64,000 bases of DNA from Antilocapra americana. Lineage: Eukaryota > Chordata > Mammalia > Artiodactyla > Antilocapridae. The position numbers and the translations under genes are program-made. The notes under the pieces were generated by a model. It did not search any database. It was not told the DNA's origin and saw only the letters and a list, made by a program, of their open reading frames with translations. The stretch covers positions 14,301,733 through 14,365,732 of the forward strand of contig ML661885.1 in the NCBI GenBank assembly GCA_007570785.1, read 5' to 3'. Positions 42,238 to 54,099 of the stretch are shown here, piece by piece. How positions within the stretch are numbered: position 1 is the stretch's first letter; every line of letters starts with the position of its first letter.

Positions 42238-42685
42238 ACACTCTAGGCAGAGGTGCTGTAATTAGTCTGTGGTTTTGTGTCTTTTTAGCATACCACTGGG
42301 ACTACCCACCCAAGTGAATGCATGCTGCTGCTTAAAAGAGTTGTTTGAAATATTACATTTTAGCTTCAGTAAAATCTTCTTTTCTAGAGTTCAGTCATTC
42401 TCATTTTTAATTGGATGATGCCCAAGGGGGACTCCAAGGGCTGGTCAGAGAGAGGGCTAAAGGCACGATGGGGCTGCCTGCCCAGGCAACCAATGGAAGG
42501 AAAGGTCTGAAGGCATAGATGGCTGGTGAGCGTAAGCTGGAGCATATTGTGGTAGCACTTGTGTGCAGAAGATGGCATGCGGAAGCTCCAGAGAGCTGAG
42601 AGCTTCACAAGTTTTGCAAGCCAATTGTTAAATATAACCATTATTAAAAATTCAGTTATATAAACTTCCAATTAAATAAATTACA
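42238..42685. other. Unassigned sequence
   Basis: No repeat I can name with confidence; the end (TTCAGTTATATAAACTTCCAATTAAATAAATTA) may belong to an old repeat. Confidence 0.35.
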
Positions 42686-42689
42686 TTAA

Positions 42690-43045
42690 AAACAGAGGTA
42701 ACAAACAAAACAGAAAGAGACTCACAGACTTAGAAAGTGAAATTATGGATGCCGGAGATCGAGGGGAGCATGGGGTGGGAAGGATGGTGGGGAGGGATAG
42801 TTAGGAAGTTTGGGGTGGACATGTACACATTGCTATGTTTGAAATGGATAACCAACAAGGGCCTACAGTAGAGAACAGGGAGCTTTGCTCAATGTTGTGT
42901 GGCAGCCTGGATGGGATGGGGGTTTGGGGGAGAACAGATCCATGTATGTATATGGCTAAGTCCCTTCACTATTCACCTGAAACTGTCACAATTATTGCAG
43001 GTCAATTGGCTATACAGTCCAAAATTAAAAGTTTAAAAAAAAAAC
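42690..43045 (+). mobile_element. L1 3' end
   Basis: AAACAGAAAGAGACTCACAGACTTAG, GATAACCAACAAGGGCCTACAG, GAACAGGGAGCTTTGCTCAATGTTGTGTGGCAGCCTGG and CACTATTCACCTGAAACTGTCACAA are the standard L1MA-like 3' end, finishing in an A-rich tail. Confidence 0.9.
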
Positions 43046-44317
43046 CACCAAAAAACAGAGAAAAAAACCCAAAGGTAACAGACTCAAAGTCCTCAGTTCC
43101 CAATTGTTTTGCTCTTCTCTGTGCTCTTGTACTTCTTGACATGGATCATATCCATATGATGTGCTAGTACCGGATGTCTTCTACTAACTCCGAACTCAGA
43201 GATGTCACTTTGGTAGCCTGAAATTGTGCGGGGATTTACAGGAGGAAGAGCTGATTGTTAAACGTTTACCAGCACAGCACTGCTTAGAGGGAAGCCTGGG
43301 TCTGAGAGAACCTAGTTTCTGGGGCAGGCTGAGAAGAGGAAGTGAGGATGGCAGAGATTATAAATGAAGCCACGATTCGAGCAGAGATTTCAGAATGAAG
43401 GCATTCCTGTTCACAGATGTATTGTATTTGCCTTCCATATTTAAAAAATTATTTGGATTAGTCGACAGCACTTCTAAATGGGAGAACTTCATGTAAAAAA
43501 TCAGAATTCCAGCCTTCTTAGAAAAATAAAACATACTGGTGGTATATTAATGCCAAACTGAGTCTTTTGGTAACTTGGCAGCCACTGGCTGGAGTGATGA
43601 TTACCTTTTAGGAGGGTATCTGTCCTCCATGGTTATCTGATCTTCCCAGCCCAGGTTGTCTTTAATGTCATCATTCCTGCTCTAATGGAAGTGACATTAG
43701 GTTCAATAGCCAAGGGAATCAAAAGAATGGGGGAGAATGAGATGCAGACAAAGTGACATTAGATGTTTCTAGGACTCAGTTTACAGACAGGGGCATATCC
43801 CTCAATGTTCCTTTTATAAGAAACTTAGACTTGCCAGGACTGGCATGACTTCTGAAGAACCCACACAGACCTGGACATAGAGAGGTCTCTAAACATCAGG
43901 ATAGGTGTTATCTAGTTCATGACCTAAGGATTCTCTATTTTATTTATGACTCATGCTCTTACTCAGAGTCTGATTATTTATTTTAACATTTGTTTTCTTT
44001 TAGAAAGAATCACAAAATTATTTATATTATCTAGATTTCCAAACCACAGAAGACTATAAGAATTAACAATAAGAAGAATGTTACTAAAAACAAGGCCTCA
44101 AGCATAATTACATGGGACCATTTATTTCAGGGACAGCAACTCTCTGCATCTCTGTAACTTGCAACGAAATCATTTCTTAACACAGCTAATCAATCATTGA
44201 TGATCAAAATGATGACTTGCATTAGCTTTTTGTTTATAACACATTCAGTGCATTTAGTTACAAAGGTAAGGAAATGTAAACCATCACAAATTCCTCTCTT
44301 TTTCTCTAATCCAGAAG
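43046..44317. other. Unassigned, repeat-poor sequence
   Basis: 1.3 kb with no clear repeat or gene. Confidence 0.4.
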
Positions 44318-44690
44318 TTTGCGTCCCCTCAGGTCCCTTTCTGCTCTGTGTAAGGTTCTTTTTGCTTCTCTTTTCACCTGGCTAATTTCTGTTTATCTTT
44401 CAGGTTATAACTTAGCACTCCTTTCTCAAGGAGGTCCTCCCTGATTTTCTGGTCAATATTAGGTCCCTCTGTTATAGACCCTACTTCACTGTACCTTGGA
44501 AGCTTATTTCCTTTATGGCTTATTCAATCATAGTTACAGCAATTTCCATCTGTATTTTTCTTTGTTTAGTGTTTATAAGCATCACTAGACTCTAATTCTA
44601 TGAATGCACTAACCATATTTGTTTTATTTGTTGCCATGTTGCCTAGTGTCCATGGTGGGTGTACAGTAAATAATTTTTTGAATAGATAAT
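44318..44690 (-). mobile_element. L2 LINE 3' end
   Basis: Antisense L2: TTATCTTTCAGGTTATAACTTAGC, AAGGAGGTCCTCCCTGATTTTCTGG, TAGGTCCCTCTGTTATAGACC, TTCTATGAATGCACTAACCATATTTG, GTGTACAGTAAATAATTTTTTGAATAGATA. Order and spacing match. Confidence 0.9.
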
Positions 44691-45727
44691 AGTCAGTCTA
44701 AAAATAAATCTTAAAATGCTACCATATATCTACAAAACTTTGCTCTTAATAAAAACATGGTGTGTGACTGAATTCCCACATATACTTTTCTGTCTTCTTC
44801 ATCAATCATATCACACTGGGCATGATAAATATTTGCTGAATGAACGATGCTAAACAACAAGAAATTTAGCTTTGGTTCTTTTTCCTTAGAGGCAGTGGTC
44901 CTCAGCACCCAAGACTTGAGAGTAACTGCACATTTACACATTTTAATTACAAATGCAAACAGGCAATTTCTCTGGAAATATTGGAAGATTCTAAATCTTG
45001 TCAACTGTGACAGTGTCGCAGATGGAAGAGAATGCAAGAGTATGTGCTTACTCATTAGCCACTTTAAACCCCCACTTTTCTCCATTTTACTCTTTTGGAT
45101 CATAAACACTTTTCACACTTTTAAGAATGTCTGTCTCTCCAAGTGATTCCAAAAATGGAAGCTGGCCTTTCCTATGACTGATGATAGGCATATGTGGTAG
45201 CCCAAGACAAAAGTGTTAGTCGGAGGGAAAACAAAGGTTCTGTTTTAATGTAATGGAAAATTAGGAATCCTAAACAACTTGCTCATCAATCAAAACACTG
45301 GAAATTTTGCAAAAAGGAGCTTTCTAGTTAACAGTGTTTTCACCTGGGGCTCATTAGTGGTTCTAAAAGTGGTTCTTTCTCTAGTTTCTAACTAATGTGT
45401 TCCTGGGAGTCAGGCCAGGTGTTCCTTCTACTCATTTCCATTCTGAGAAGCTATCTGAAAACCCATCCCTTTTACACCACACAGACAGAATCTGTTCACT
45501 GGTTCCATTAAATTAGGTCCGTCTCCACCACTGTGCATGCATCAAGGCAAGTAGTTGGTTTCAGACCCAAAAGCTAAGAACCCTAAGTTCTTTTGCTTGC
45601 TTGCCTTTCATTCATGAGAATTTGAGCTCCTTAAATTCAGAAGTCTGTTTTAGATTGAGTTGTTCTATTGAAGGAATTAAATGAGACAATTCTCATAGTC
45701 ATGTGTTGGGCAATTAAAGTATTAGGG
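44691..45727. other. Unassigned, repeat-poor sequence
   Basis: 1 kb. A MIR-like tail (GAATTAAATGAGACAATTCTCA) lies near 45674. The overlapping frames of 132 (minus) and 99 (plus) residues at 44711-45146 have no recognisable motif. Confidence 0.4.
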
Positions 45728-45988
45728 TAGTTCAGTTCAGTTCAGTCCAATTGCTCAGTCGTGTCCAACTCTTTGCGACCCCATGAACTGCAGCACGCCA
45801 GGCCTCTCTGTCCATCACCAACTCCCGGAGTCCACCCAAACCCATGTCCATCGAGTTGGTGATGCCATCCAGCCATCTCATCCTCTGTCTTCCCCTTCTC
45901 CTCCTGCCCCCAGTCCTTCCCAGCATCAGAATCTTTTCCAATGAATCAACTCTTCTCATGAGGTGGCCAAAGTATTGGAGTTTCAATT
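45728..45988 (-). mobile_element. BovB (RTE LINE) 3' end, low divergence
   Basis: Antisense copy starting with a (TTCAG)n run and CAATTGCTCAGTCGTGTCC, ending GGCCAAAGTATTGGAGTTTCA. The minus frame reads [20 protein letters not shown] without a break, so the copy is young or well preserved. Confidence 0.95.
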
Positions 45989-47117
45989 AAAAATGTTCAG
46001 TTTACAGCCTTTCCCATGTTTCAATGAGAGGACCTACAACTGTGCTTGGAGGAGGAACTGCCCCCAGATCAGTTTGGCTTCTTCTATCAAACTTTCCCCA
46101 TAGTTTTCCCAAGCAAGAATAGACTTCCATTCTTCCTAGATTTGGCCTTGATGAGAAATGCCTTGACATTTAATTATATAAGACCTAGCTTTGAAATCTT
46201 TGGTGGTAATGTTGTTTAGTTGCTAAGTCATGTCCAACTCTTTGTGACCCCATGGACTGTAGCCCACCAAGTGTTAGAGACTTTCTTTTCAGATCATGGG
46301 GCAGCGCTGGCAACTGAGAACATAAAACTTCAAACCAGACTGACTGTAACTTGTTCCAGGGGTGATTTGTTGGGGTTTACTTACATGTCAAATATATGTC
46401 AATACTTCAGGCTCAAGTGCTTTGATGAGCGATTAAGAAAATAACACAGTCTTAATGGTTTGAGAAAATGGGAAACAAGTAATAAGCTATCATAAAAGGA
46501 AGACAACTTATGACTCCAATGTAATGAGGGAGTCAGAGAAAGGTCAACTGAAAGAAGTTGAAGGTAAGCCATGGCAGAATGAGTACTGTTCTGAAAGTGA
46601 GTCAGAGTAGAGCTGGAGAGTGGACCATAAATTTCACATATGGTCCTCCAGATTAGATCAAAAGAACTGAATTAATGAGACAGCGAATTGTGTCCTGTGT
46701 ACTGAGAGGAGGACATGGCCTCTCATGGGCCCCCACAAAAAAGTCTAAAGACTGTTTCCACAATCACTGAATGTACAACTATCAGTATTAGACTGACCAC
46801 ATCCTGATGCACGTGGGGAGGAAATGTATTTGGCATGAACAATAACTTGGGACATTTAGTATCCTCAAGCTAGGGTGGCTTTGTACATTTTTCTTTTTTA
46901 GAGAGCAATGCAATTTTTCACTTGAAAATAGAATGCAACACCTTTTGACAATGGCTCCTTTTCATTGAGCAGACAGTATCTAATTTATGGTAACAAGAAC
47001 CAACTCCTAAGTGCGTTCATTTTTCTTGTTTTATAGCATCCAGAGAGGAAGGTGGATGGTTTTTCCCCCAGTGTGAACTGTTCTGGGGTACTGACTTATG
47101 TGGCTACCATAGTGGAT
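45989..47117. other. Unassigned sequence
   Basis: 1.1 kb, unassigned except the BovA scrap at 46208-46270. No gene is visible. Confidence 0.4.
46208..46270 (-). mobile_element. BovA/BovB 3'-end scrap
   Basis: ATGTTGTTTAGTTGCTAAGTCATGTCC to GACTGTAGCCCACCAAG is the last 60 bp common to Bov SINEs and BovB; too short to assign. Confidence 0.85.
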
Positions 47118-47335
47118 GGGGCTTCCCAGGTGGTGCTAGTGGTAAAGAACCCGCCTCCCAATGCAGGAGATGTAAGATATGTGGGTTCAATCCCTGAGAT
47201 GGGAAGATCCCCTGGAGGAGGGCATGGCAACCCAGTCCAGTATCCTTGCCTGGAGAATTCCATGGACAGAGGAGCCTGGCAGGCTACAGTCCATAGAGTT
47301 GCACAGAGTCAGACATGACTGAACAACTTAGCATG
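47118..47335 (+). mobile_element. Bov-tA SINE, full length
   Basis: GGGGCTTCCCAGGTGGTGCTAG to AGACATGACTGAACAACTTAGC. Body intact; head A-box region slightly changed (GTGCTAGTGG). Confidence 0.95.
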
Positions 47336-47729
47336 CACCCAGTGGTTGAGGCAAAACTAAGAGGGACTCTGCCTAGCTGTGCACTGTGTTCACCATCAGA
47401 ACACAGAATGGTTCCGTATCCCACTTCTCTATGCTCAGGGTGGATGTGTTTCAGAGTGACCCAAATGCCTTGGTCTTTGAGAAATAATTCAAGGTATACC
47501 TCCTGTCTTGTCTGATGTACTGAAATCATAAATACACATCACATATCCACCTGTCCCTCTATCAGCTTCCTTTAAGAAAGGAGGGAGGTAGGAGAAAATA
47601 TACCTCCTCTCTTCCAAAATAGAGAGCGTGGTTGCTTGTATTTGGAATTTTAGATCACTCTAGGGGCAATATTAGATATTCACATGCTTTCCTTGACCAA
47701 CTAAGACTGCCCAGAATATGGTGTATATC
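47336..47729. other. Unassigned sequence
   Basis: No recognised repeat or gene. Confidence 0.4.
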
Positions 47730-47922
47730 AAAGTGAAAGCCGTTCAGTCGTGTCCGACTCTTTGCGACCCCATGGACTATACAGTGCATGGAATTCTCCA
47801 GGCCAGAATACTGACGAGGGTAGCCTTTCCCTTCTCCAGGGGATCTTCCTAACCCAGGAATTGAAGTCAGGTCTCCCACATTGCAGGCAGGTTCTTTACC
47901 AGCTGAACCACAAGGGAAGCCC
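47730..47922 (-). mobile_element. Bov-tA SINE, full length
   Basis: Antisense copy, AAGTGAAAGCCGTTCAGTCG to GAACCACAAGGGAAGCCC, low divergence. Confidence 0.95.
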
Positions 47923-50666
47923 ATGGTAGTCACAAATAACCATCATCTACAGATAATTTTGTTAAATTGGTAAAAAGACTTTTCTCTCACATCCCTTTTA
48001 AAGGGTCAAATAATCCTGAAGGAGTAGCTAGCTATCCCCAAGTGCTTTTTGGATGGGTGGGATGAGGATGGTAGAAATTACTCTAAGAATATTTTAAAAT
48101 ATCATTACATCACTTTATTTTCACAGTTCTGTCCTGAATCACTTCCTGGTGATTCAGCATTACAAAAAAACCCAACTCTTTCAAGCTACCAAGAAGGTGT
48201 CATAGTTATGGTGTGGCACCTATAGTTAAATTTGTAGAGGCTCCACAAGTTGAAAACATAAATGAATCTAACAAGGCTTATAAAGTCTAGTGGTATTTGG
48301 GTCCAATGTACAGTCTATAATACATTAAGAAGATAAACACTGGGTTTAATTTTTCATTTCAGAAGCTAGTTGAGCTGTTTCTCTTATTCCTGTCAGCCTT
48401 AGGTAAAAATATAGATATTCAGTCAAACTAAAATATGGATGATTTACCCTCAAAGCAGGTACTCATTTGAGAAGGAAATTGCACCAGGTCCTAGTTCATA
48501 CTTGTATGTGGCTGTCACAAAATGAGCTCACTGACTGCCTTTTTGAGAATTTATATGTATGTAACACCAGTCTTTGCATTCCTTTTAATGGTATCAGTGA
48601 AACTAAGACCCCCCCATTTTCCTGGTTTGGTAACCTATTAAGTTGTACCAGAGGCTCAGTGTCAGAAAGCCAAAATCTCAAATGGGAACTAAAGACAATA
48701 AACTCCCTATTTTTGGGCTTGTGGTAGACAGAGGCAAGTGCACGGTTTTAAGCTAGGTCTTGAAGCTATATCTCTGCCACGGAAAGCTGTAAGTGTTCCT
48801 GATAAACCCATGTCCAAGGAGATGGAGGGAATGAGGGAGAGAAAGGTAAGAAGAAAGGAAAGTAAAAAGGACAAATGCGTAAACCCAGGTCTAATAGGGG
48901 TATGCACTAATTAGGGTTTCTTTTAGAGTTTGTTTAAAAAACAGAATTTAGGAATTCTATGATATTGCTCACCTCTCACCTAGCATTTTCTGTGTAATAT
49001 TGTTTTGGCCTTCTTGTCTTATGGCTCCTTCTATCTCCAGGGTATGAATTGTTTTTGTAGGTCACTTCCCTTCCCTCACTTTATTCCTTTTTCTATTCTC
49101 CTCTTATGACTTTCTAAATGTTCTTGTTATCCTTTTTGTGTCTTCTTCATTCTCTGTACAGAGAGTAAAAATGTCCTTGTGAGTTTAGCATATGACCAAA
49201 TTCTAAGCATGGCATGCATTTTTGTTGCGGATTTTTATAAAATTTGTTTTCACATGCTGTTAATTTAATATAAAGTGGCAGGACAGTAGCTTATTTGGAA
49301 TATTATATTTAATCATCAAGAATTAGGAGTTTCTGTGAAAAACCCTCCAAAAAGGGGAAGGTCCTAAAAGTTCTTGTGGGAACCTAGATTACAATTTACA
49401 AAATTGGTCTCATCTTTTTCAAAGTAGGTTGGTAGGAAGATACAACGTTCAGGTATCATGGCCACTAAAAGGAAACTGTTTACCATGGTCTTAAGCATTT
49501 TCAACCCATTCCATAAAATATTCAGGGGTCTGATATATCCCAAGGAATTAAGAATTCATTTTGGGTCAGTTTTGGAATTTATTCCACTTTTTTTTAATCA
49601 GTCTTAAATTATGTGAAAAGCTAATCAATAGTGATGAAGACCTATCTTTTCATAGTCTTAATTTCCATTTTGTTGCAGTAATTATCTAGAAATATGTTTA
49701 GTTTCTAAATTAAAAACATTTAACCTATTATTTTATTCCTAATATAATTTTACTGGATTATAAGAAAGAGAGAAAATTACAGGACTTAGTGTTTAGGATT
49801 TTTTAGGCTGAAATTTAGAGTTCATTATGCAGCTAATGCGTGGTTTGCTTTTGTAAATATTCCATGTGTATTCTACATTTGGTATCGAGTTTTACCTATT
49901 ACTAACAACTTGAGTTTCTTAATTATATTGCTTATATCTTTGGCATCTCTGCTTAACTTTTGTTCACTTGATCTATTAGTTTCTGAGAGCCATGCAAGTT
50001 TGGATGGAAAGAGGTTGGGTGACTGACTGTCCAAGGGCAGCTATTCAGTCAGTACCACTACCACCTTCATTAACTGCACACACAGGGCTTTTGAATTTCC
50101 CTGCTATCAAAGGACACTAGTACGGCTGAGTGTGGGCTGTTTTGCTCATTTCTAGGGAATGGATTGCAAGGACTGTACCAAGCCAACGTGGAGTGACGAA
50201 GGAGCAAATGAAATTATTTCCTCCAGCTTCTCCTTTCACTACAGCGCTAAGCTCCCTTCTGCTCCAGGTTACCATGGGAGGCTCCCACACACATCTGTTT
50301 AGGACAGCCTGCAGGTTCAGCAGGAGGTTACCATGCTCTTTTTTCTTGTGGTTGTTTCTGATATTTCTGGTCCTGGAATCCATGCTTCTCCTTGGCTTTG
50401 AAATTTCTCCAGGCTTGATTTTGGGAAGGAACTAGTGATGTCTTTACCATCTTGACAGTAACAAGAAGATGTGAAAGAATTTCTAACTCGTACCTTGGAG
50501 GTACAACTTCTTTTTACATGCTACTTGATCTCATTTACTAACTGAGAGAGTATCTTTGCATTTAGTAGCTAAGGAAAATACTAGAAATGCTCTCAGTGTC
50601 CTTATTGAATTTTCAGAGTTCCACAATAGCTAGATAATGATTGTTGAAGTTCATATGCTGTAATTT
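47923..50666. other. Longest repeat-poor stretch of the window
   Basis: 2.7 kb in which I recognise no dispersed repeat, in a window otherwise dense with them. It is AT-rich after 48900. The frames at 50130-50435 (+) and 50117-50383 (-) have no domain or splice context that I can support. Confidence 0.45.
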
Positions 50667-51905
50667 GCAGCCATGAAATTAAAAGACGCTTGCCCCTTGG
50701 AAGAAAAGCTATGACAAACTTAGACAGCATATTAAAAAGCAGAGACATTACTTTGCTGACAAAGGTCTGTCCAGTCAAAGCTACAGTTTTTCCAGTAGTC
50801 ACATATACATGTGAGAGTTGGACCAAAAAGAAAGCTGAATGCCCAAGAATTGATGCTTTTGAACTGTGGTGTTGGAGAAGACTCTTGAGAGTCCGTTGGA
50901 CTGCAAGGAGATCAAACCAGTCCATCCTAAAGGAAATCAGTCCTGAATATTCATTGGAAGGACTGATGCTGAAGCTCCAGTACTTTGGTCACTTGATACA
51001 AAGAACTGAGTCATTGGAAAAGACCCTGATGCTGGGAAAGATTGTTTCATGTTTATAAACACTTTATTTAGTCCATTATAGCGGGTGAGTTCCCAGCTAA
51101 ACACACAGATACAGGCGGAGTACTCCTGGGTTAACGCAGCAGCCACGGGTTACACGGGACTGAGCACCAAAGCTGCAGTCAGAGCTGGCAGAGACCTGAG
51201 ATGGGGGGGCCACTGTCCAGACACTGACTGCTGCTCCCTTCTCCCAGCAGGGCACACTGCAAGGCACGTCTTCAACTTGATACCACTGCACTGGCGTCAG
51301 GCGAACAGATGTTAAAGAAGTGGAACCCGGGTCCTGATGCACCTTAATCCCTGTCGCTTTGCATGTCATCAAGTAGCATGTGAACGCGACTTTGTGAACA
51401 TTCTGGTCACGGTGAGCCCCAGGGTGCTAAGACTTCTTTCCCCCTTGGTGCCTCGCCTGTTTTCATTCCTACCTGACTTCTTGACCTTAAGCCACACACC
51501 CTGGTGTCCAAAGTCTCACGTACACAACAAAAGTCTCTCAGGTGACAACACCTCTGCCCAAAGCAGTGTCTCATGCAGAAAATCTGTGATGTCAAAGAAA
51601 GTGTCTCTGGTTAGCTGTCCCCTAGGAAGAGGGTCATCTACCCTGACCAACGCCTAGTAGAAAGTGAAATTTACAAGACCGATTTAGGGAGTGGAATATG
51701 GATCACAATTGGAAACAAACTCCAAGAAGCTGTTGTCTGTGGGGACTGGACCAGAAAATGACCAGTCTACAGATGAGATGGTTGTATGGTATCACTGACT
51801 TGATGGACATGAGCAAGCTTCGGGAGTTGGTGTTGGACAGGGAAGCCTGGCGTGCTGCAGGCCACGGGGTTGCAAAGGGTCAGATGACTGAGCGGTTGAA
51901 CTGAT
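50667..51905 (+). mobile_element. BovB (RTE LINE) 3' fragment, split by an insertion
   Basis: The first part (50667-51045) runs GCAGCCATGAAATTAAAAGACG to CTGATGCTGGGAAAGATTG and keeps an open frame with PVVTYTCESWTKKKAECPRID and [20 protein letters not shown]. The second part (about 51769-51905) resumes at GATGAGATGGTTGTATGG and ends GACTGAGCGGTTGAACTGATTG. About 27 bp of BovB are missing at the junction. Confidence 0.93.
51046..51768 (-). other. Unidentified ~720-bp insertion in a BovB, possible mRNA-end copy
   Basis: The insert is GC-richer than its surroundings and carries several CpGs. On the minus strand it ends with TAAATAAAGTGTTTATAAAC, an AATAAA polyadenylation signal, suggesting a copied mRNA 3' end. 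No poly(A) tail or clear target duplication is seen, and no long frame has a recognisable product (91 and 106 residues at most). Confidence 0.5.
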
Positions 51906-52067
51906 TGAATTTGACATTTGGATAAATAGTATGTGATTAGGCTGATGAAAATTATATTAATTTTTATACTTATTACATATTTTGTGTTGCCTAATTATTC
52001 AAATCATTTGTGACTATTACTTAATTAGCAAGAAAAAGCAAACATACTCAAATCCGTGATGTATATG

Positions 52068-53137
52068 AGCAATCCCTGCTTTGTCTGGGACTGTAAAGAT
52101 GACTATGTGAGCTAAAACTATACCAAACAGTTAATAACCAGTGGGGGGAAAATTATGGTTTTTTGTGACCTTTAAGTTTTTTTTTTTTTTTTATCAAACA
52201 TGATAAACTCTCTGTTAGTTTTAAATGTATAGGGAAATAAAAATAGAGTAAAACTAAAATTTCTTTAGTGCTCTGTAATTGAAAACATTTGAAACATTGA
52301 AAATTAAAGTTATATCTTTGCAAAATCTTATCAAGATTGCTTTGAACAATGCTTTTCGCTTTCTTGTCATGTAACTTACTGTACTGAGTGAGCATTTTTC
52401 CTATGCTATGGTGAATCATTACTTAGAAAGTTGTTTGGATTAACTTATGACATTTTGTCTTTGTACTTTCAGTGTTGTGAAATATCTCTGGAAGTCCTTT
52501 TAACATGAAGATTTTTAATGGCACCATGGTTCTTCTGGGATATCTTCATCCTTTTCATCACAACTTTCCTTGTGTATGTCAGTAACTCCATCTTCACTGT
52601 GTTCTTCCAGCTACGTATCTAGAGTCTCAAACAGCAGCAGTATCAACGTTTCCAGGACAGCTATTTCTCCTATAACTCCATTTGCATTCAATGCAAACTT
52701 CCACTTTAGCATCATTACTTCTTGATTTTTTTGGTTTCACTTTCCTATCTGTTAGTCAGTTCCCTCTTCTGATTATCCATTTCTGTAATATCATATAGGA
52801 TTGTCACTAGGAGACACGGAGACAACCCAAATGCATGCTTTGCTACCTGTGCATGAACTTTATAACTGAAACAGTGACTGATCACCAAGATATGTGATTG
52901 AACTTTGATTACCGTGCGTGTTTGTTGCTTGAGTAATAGTTTATGGACTAAAGTGGTAGCAGCAAAGTTTGTACTTCGTGCAATTTACTCACAGTTAATA
53001 TAAGATGGTAAATTGATGGTAAGTTGAGTCATGTTGTTGAAGGACTGTTGTTACTTGGCTAAATCATGGTAACTGAAATTCATGCATGGTAACATGAAAT
53101 TCTTTGCATTGGAACAGTGCAAAGAAAGGACTGCCTG
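52068..53137 (-). mobile_element. Tigger/pogo DNA transposon with transposase remnant
   Basis: On the minus strand the element starts at about 53137 with CAGGCAGTCCTTTC, a Tigger-like terminus. At 52153-52419 a frame reads SIGKMLTQYSKLHDKKAKSIVQSNLDKIL, like the tail of Tigger transposases (GIEKMLxPYxKLYDEKK..TTLDKFF). Upstream, LPEIFHN and DEDIPEEP-like scraps appear in shifted frames. The central DDE domain is largely absent and stops abound. The far end near 52068 is a guess. Confidence 0.72.
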
Positions 53138-54099
53138 TTTATGTTTTACATTAAAGCCAGTCATTTGACAACTGGGTGAATGCGGTGACTATGAAAATAC
53201 ATCACTCACATCTGGGCTAGGGGAAGTGCTTGATGGATGGCTCCAGGTGCTAAGCTTTGAACCTACCCCCATGTTCCCACTGGTGCCATACTTCCCATAA
53301 GCTGCTCTTATCCTTTGATTGAATGTGGCACAGATGGAAATGTCCATTCCTACCAGATGGTGACTTTAGCTCAAGGACTTCCCATTGGCTTAGCTGAACC
53401 TTTCAGAACTGTTCTGCAGTCTGTGGCTCTTCCCACCCAGCCCTTCTTCCTTCCCTCTCTCCTTTCTCCTTCACAGGGGACACACCTGCCTTGTCATCCA
53501 GACTCTCCCGACCTCCTTCAGCTGTTTCCTTCAATAAACCTCTTGTACCTCTACTCTCATTTTGGCATCTGCTCCTCATAGGCCCTAACCTAAGAGAATT
53601 AATCCTGAGAGTGACCTATTAAAACAAGGGTCATATGGAGATTTGGGTCTGTCAGTACATAGCAGTGAAGAGAATGCCACTGTGAGTGGTGTGTAGGGTT
53701 TGGATAGTCCCTTGCTTCAGATTTCACAGCTGGAGAGGTGGACAGAAGTCCAGATGAAATAGAGTGTTTATAGATGTGATACTTTGGGTATTTTTGAGAA
53801 TATCTACAAGGACAGCAGAGTTGGCTAGTTACTGCTAAGTTGTTATAGGTGCCCCTCTGTGGGGGGATGAGAAATGAAGGGGCTGAAATCAGTTCAGTAA
53901 AGCTGAAGAGTACAGAGACACAGAGGACCATTGAGAGATGAGAAAGAGACCGTGACAAGTGCCTGGGACACTTTGATAACAGGTGTAGCTTTTGTGATGA
54001 AGGTAAGTAAGCCTAAGGGGATTTCCACTGGGAATGAGGATAACTTATGAAAGATTACTCTGGCGGCCGTGTTGGAGGTGGGCTAGAGGAATGATAGAT
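53138..54099. other. Unassigned sequence containing an LTR-like 3' end
   Basis: About 53390-53600 is pyrimidine-rich and then reads TTCAATAAACCTCTTGTACC and GCATCTGCTCCTCATAGGCCCTAACCTAAGAG, the arrangement of polyadenylation signal and R/U5-like end seen in several mammalian LTRs. I cannot name the family. The rest is unassigned. Confidence 0.4.

Noticed and set aside
44711..45146. Overlapping frames of 132 (minus) and 99 (plus) residues
   Set aside because: No motif, signal peptide, domain or matching codon pattern; length is within chance for AT-moderate DNA.
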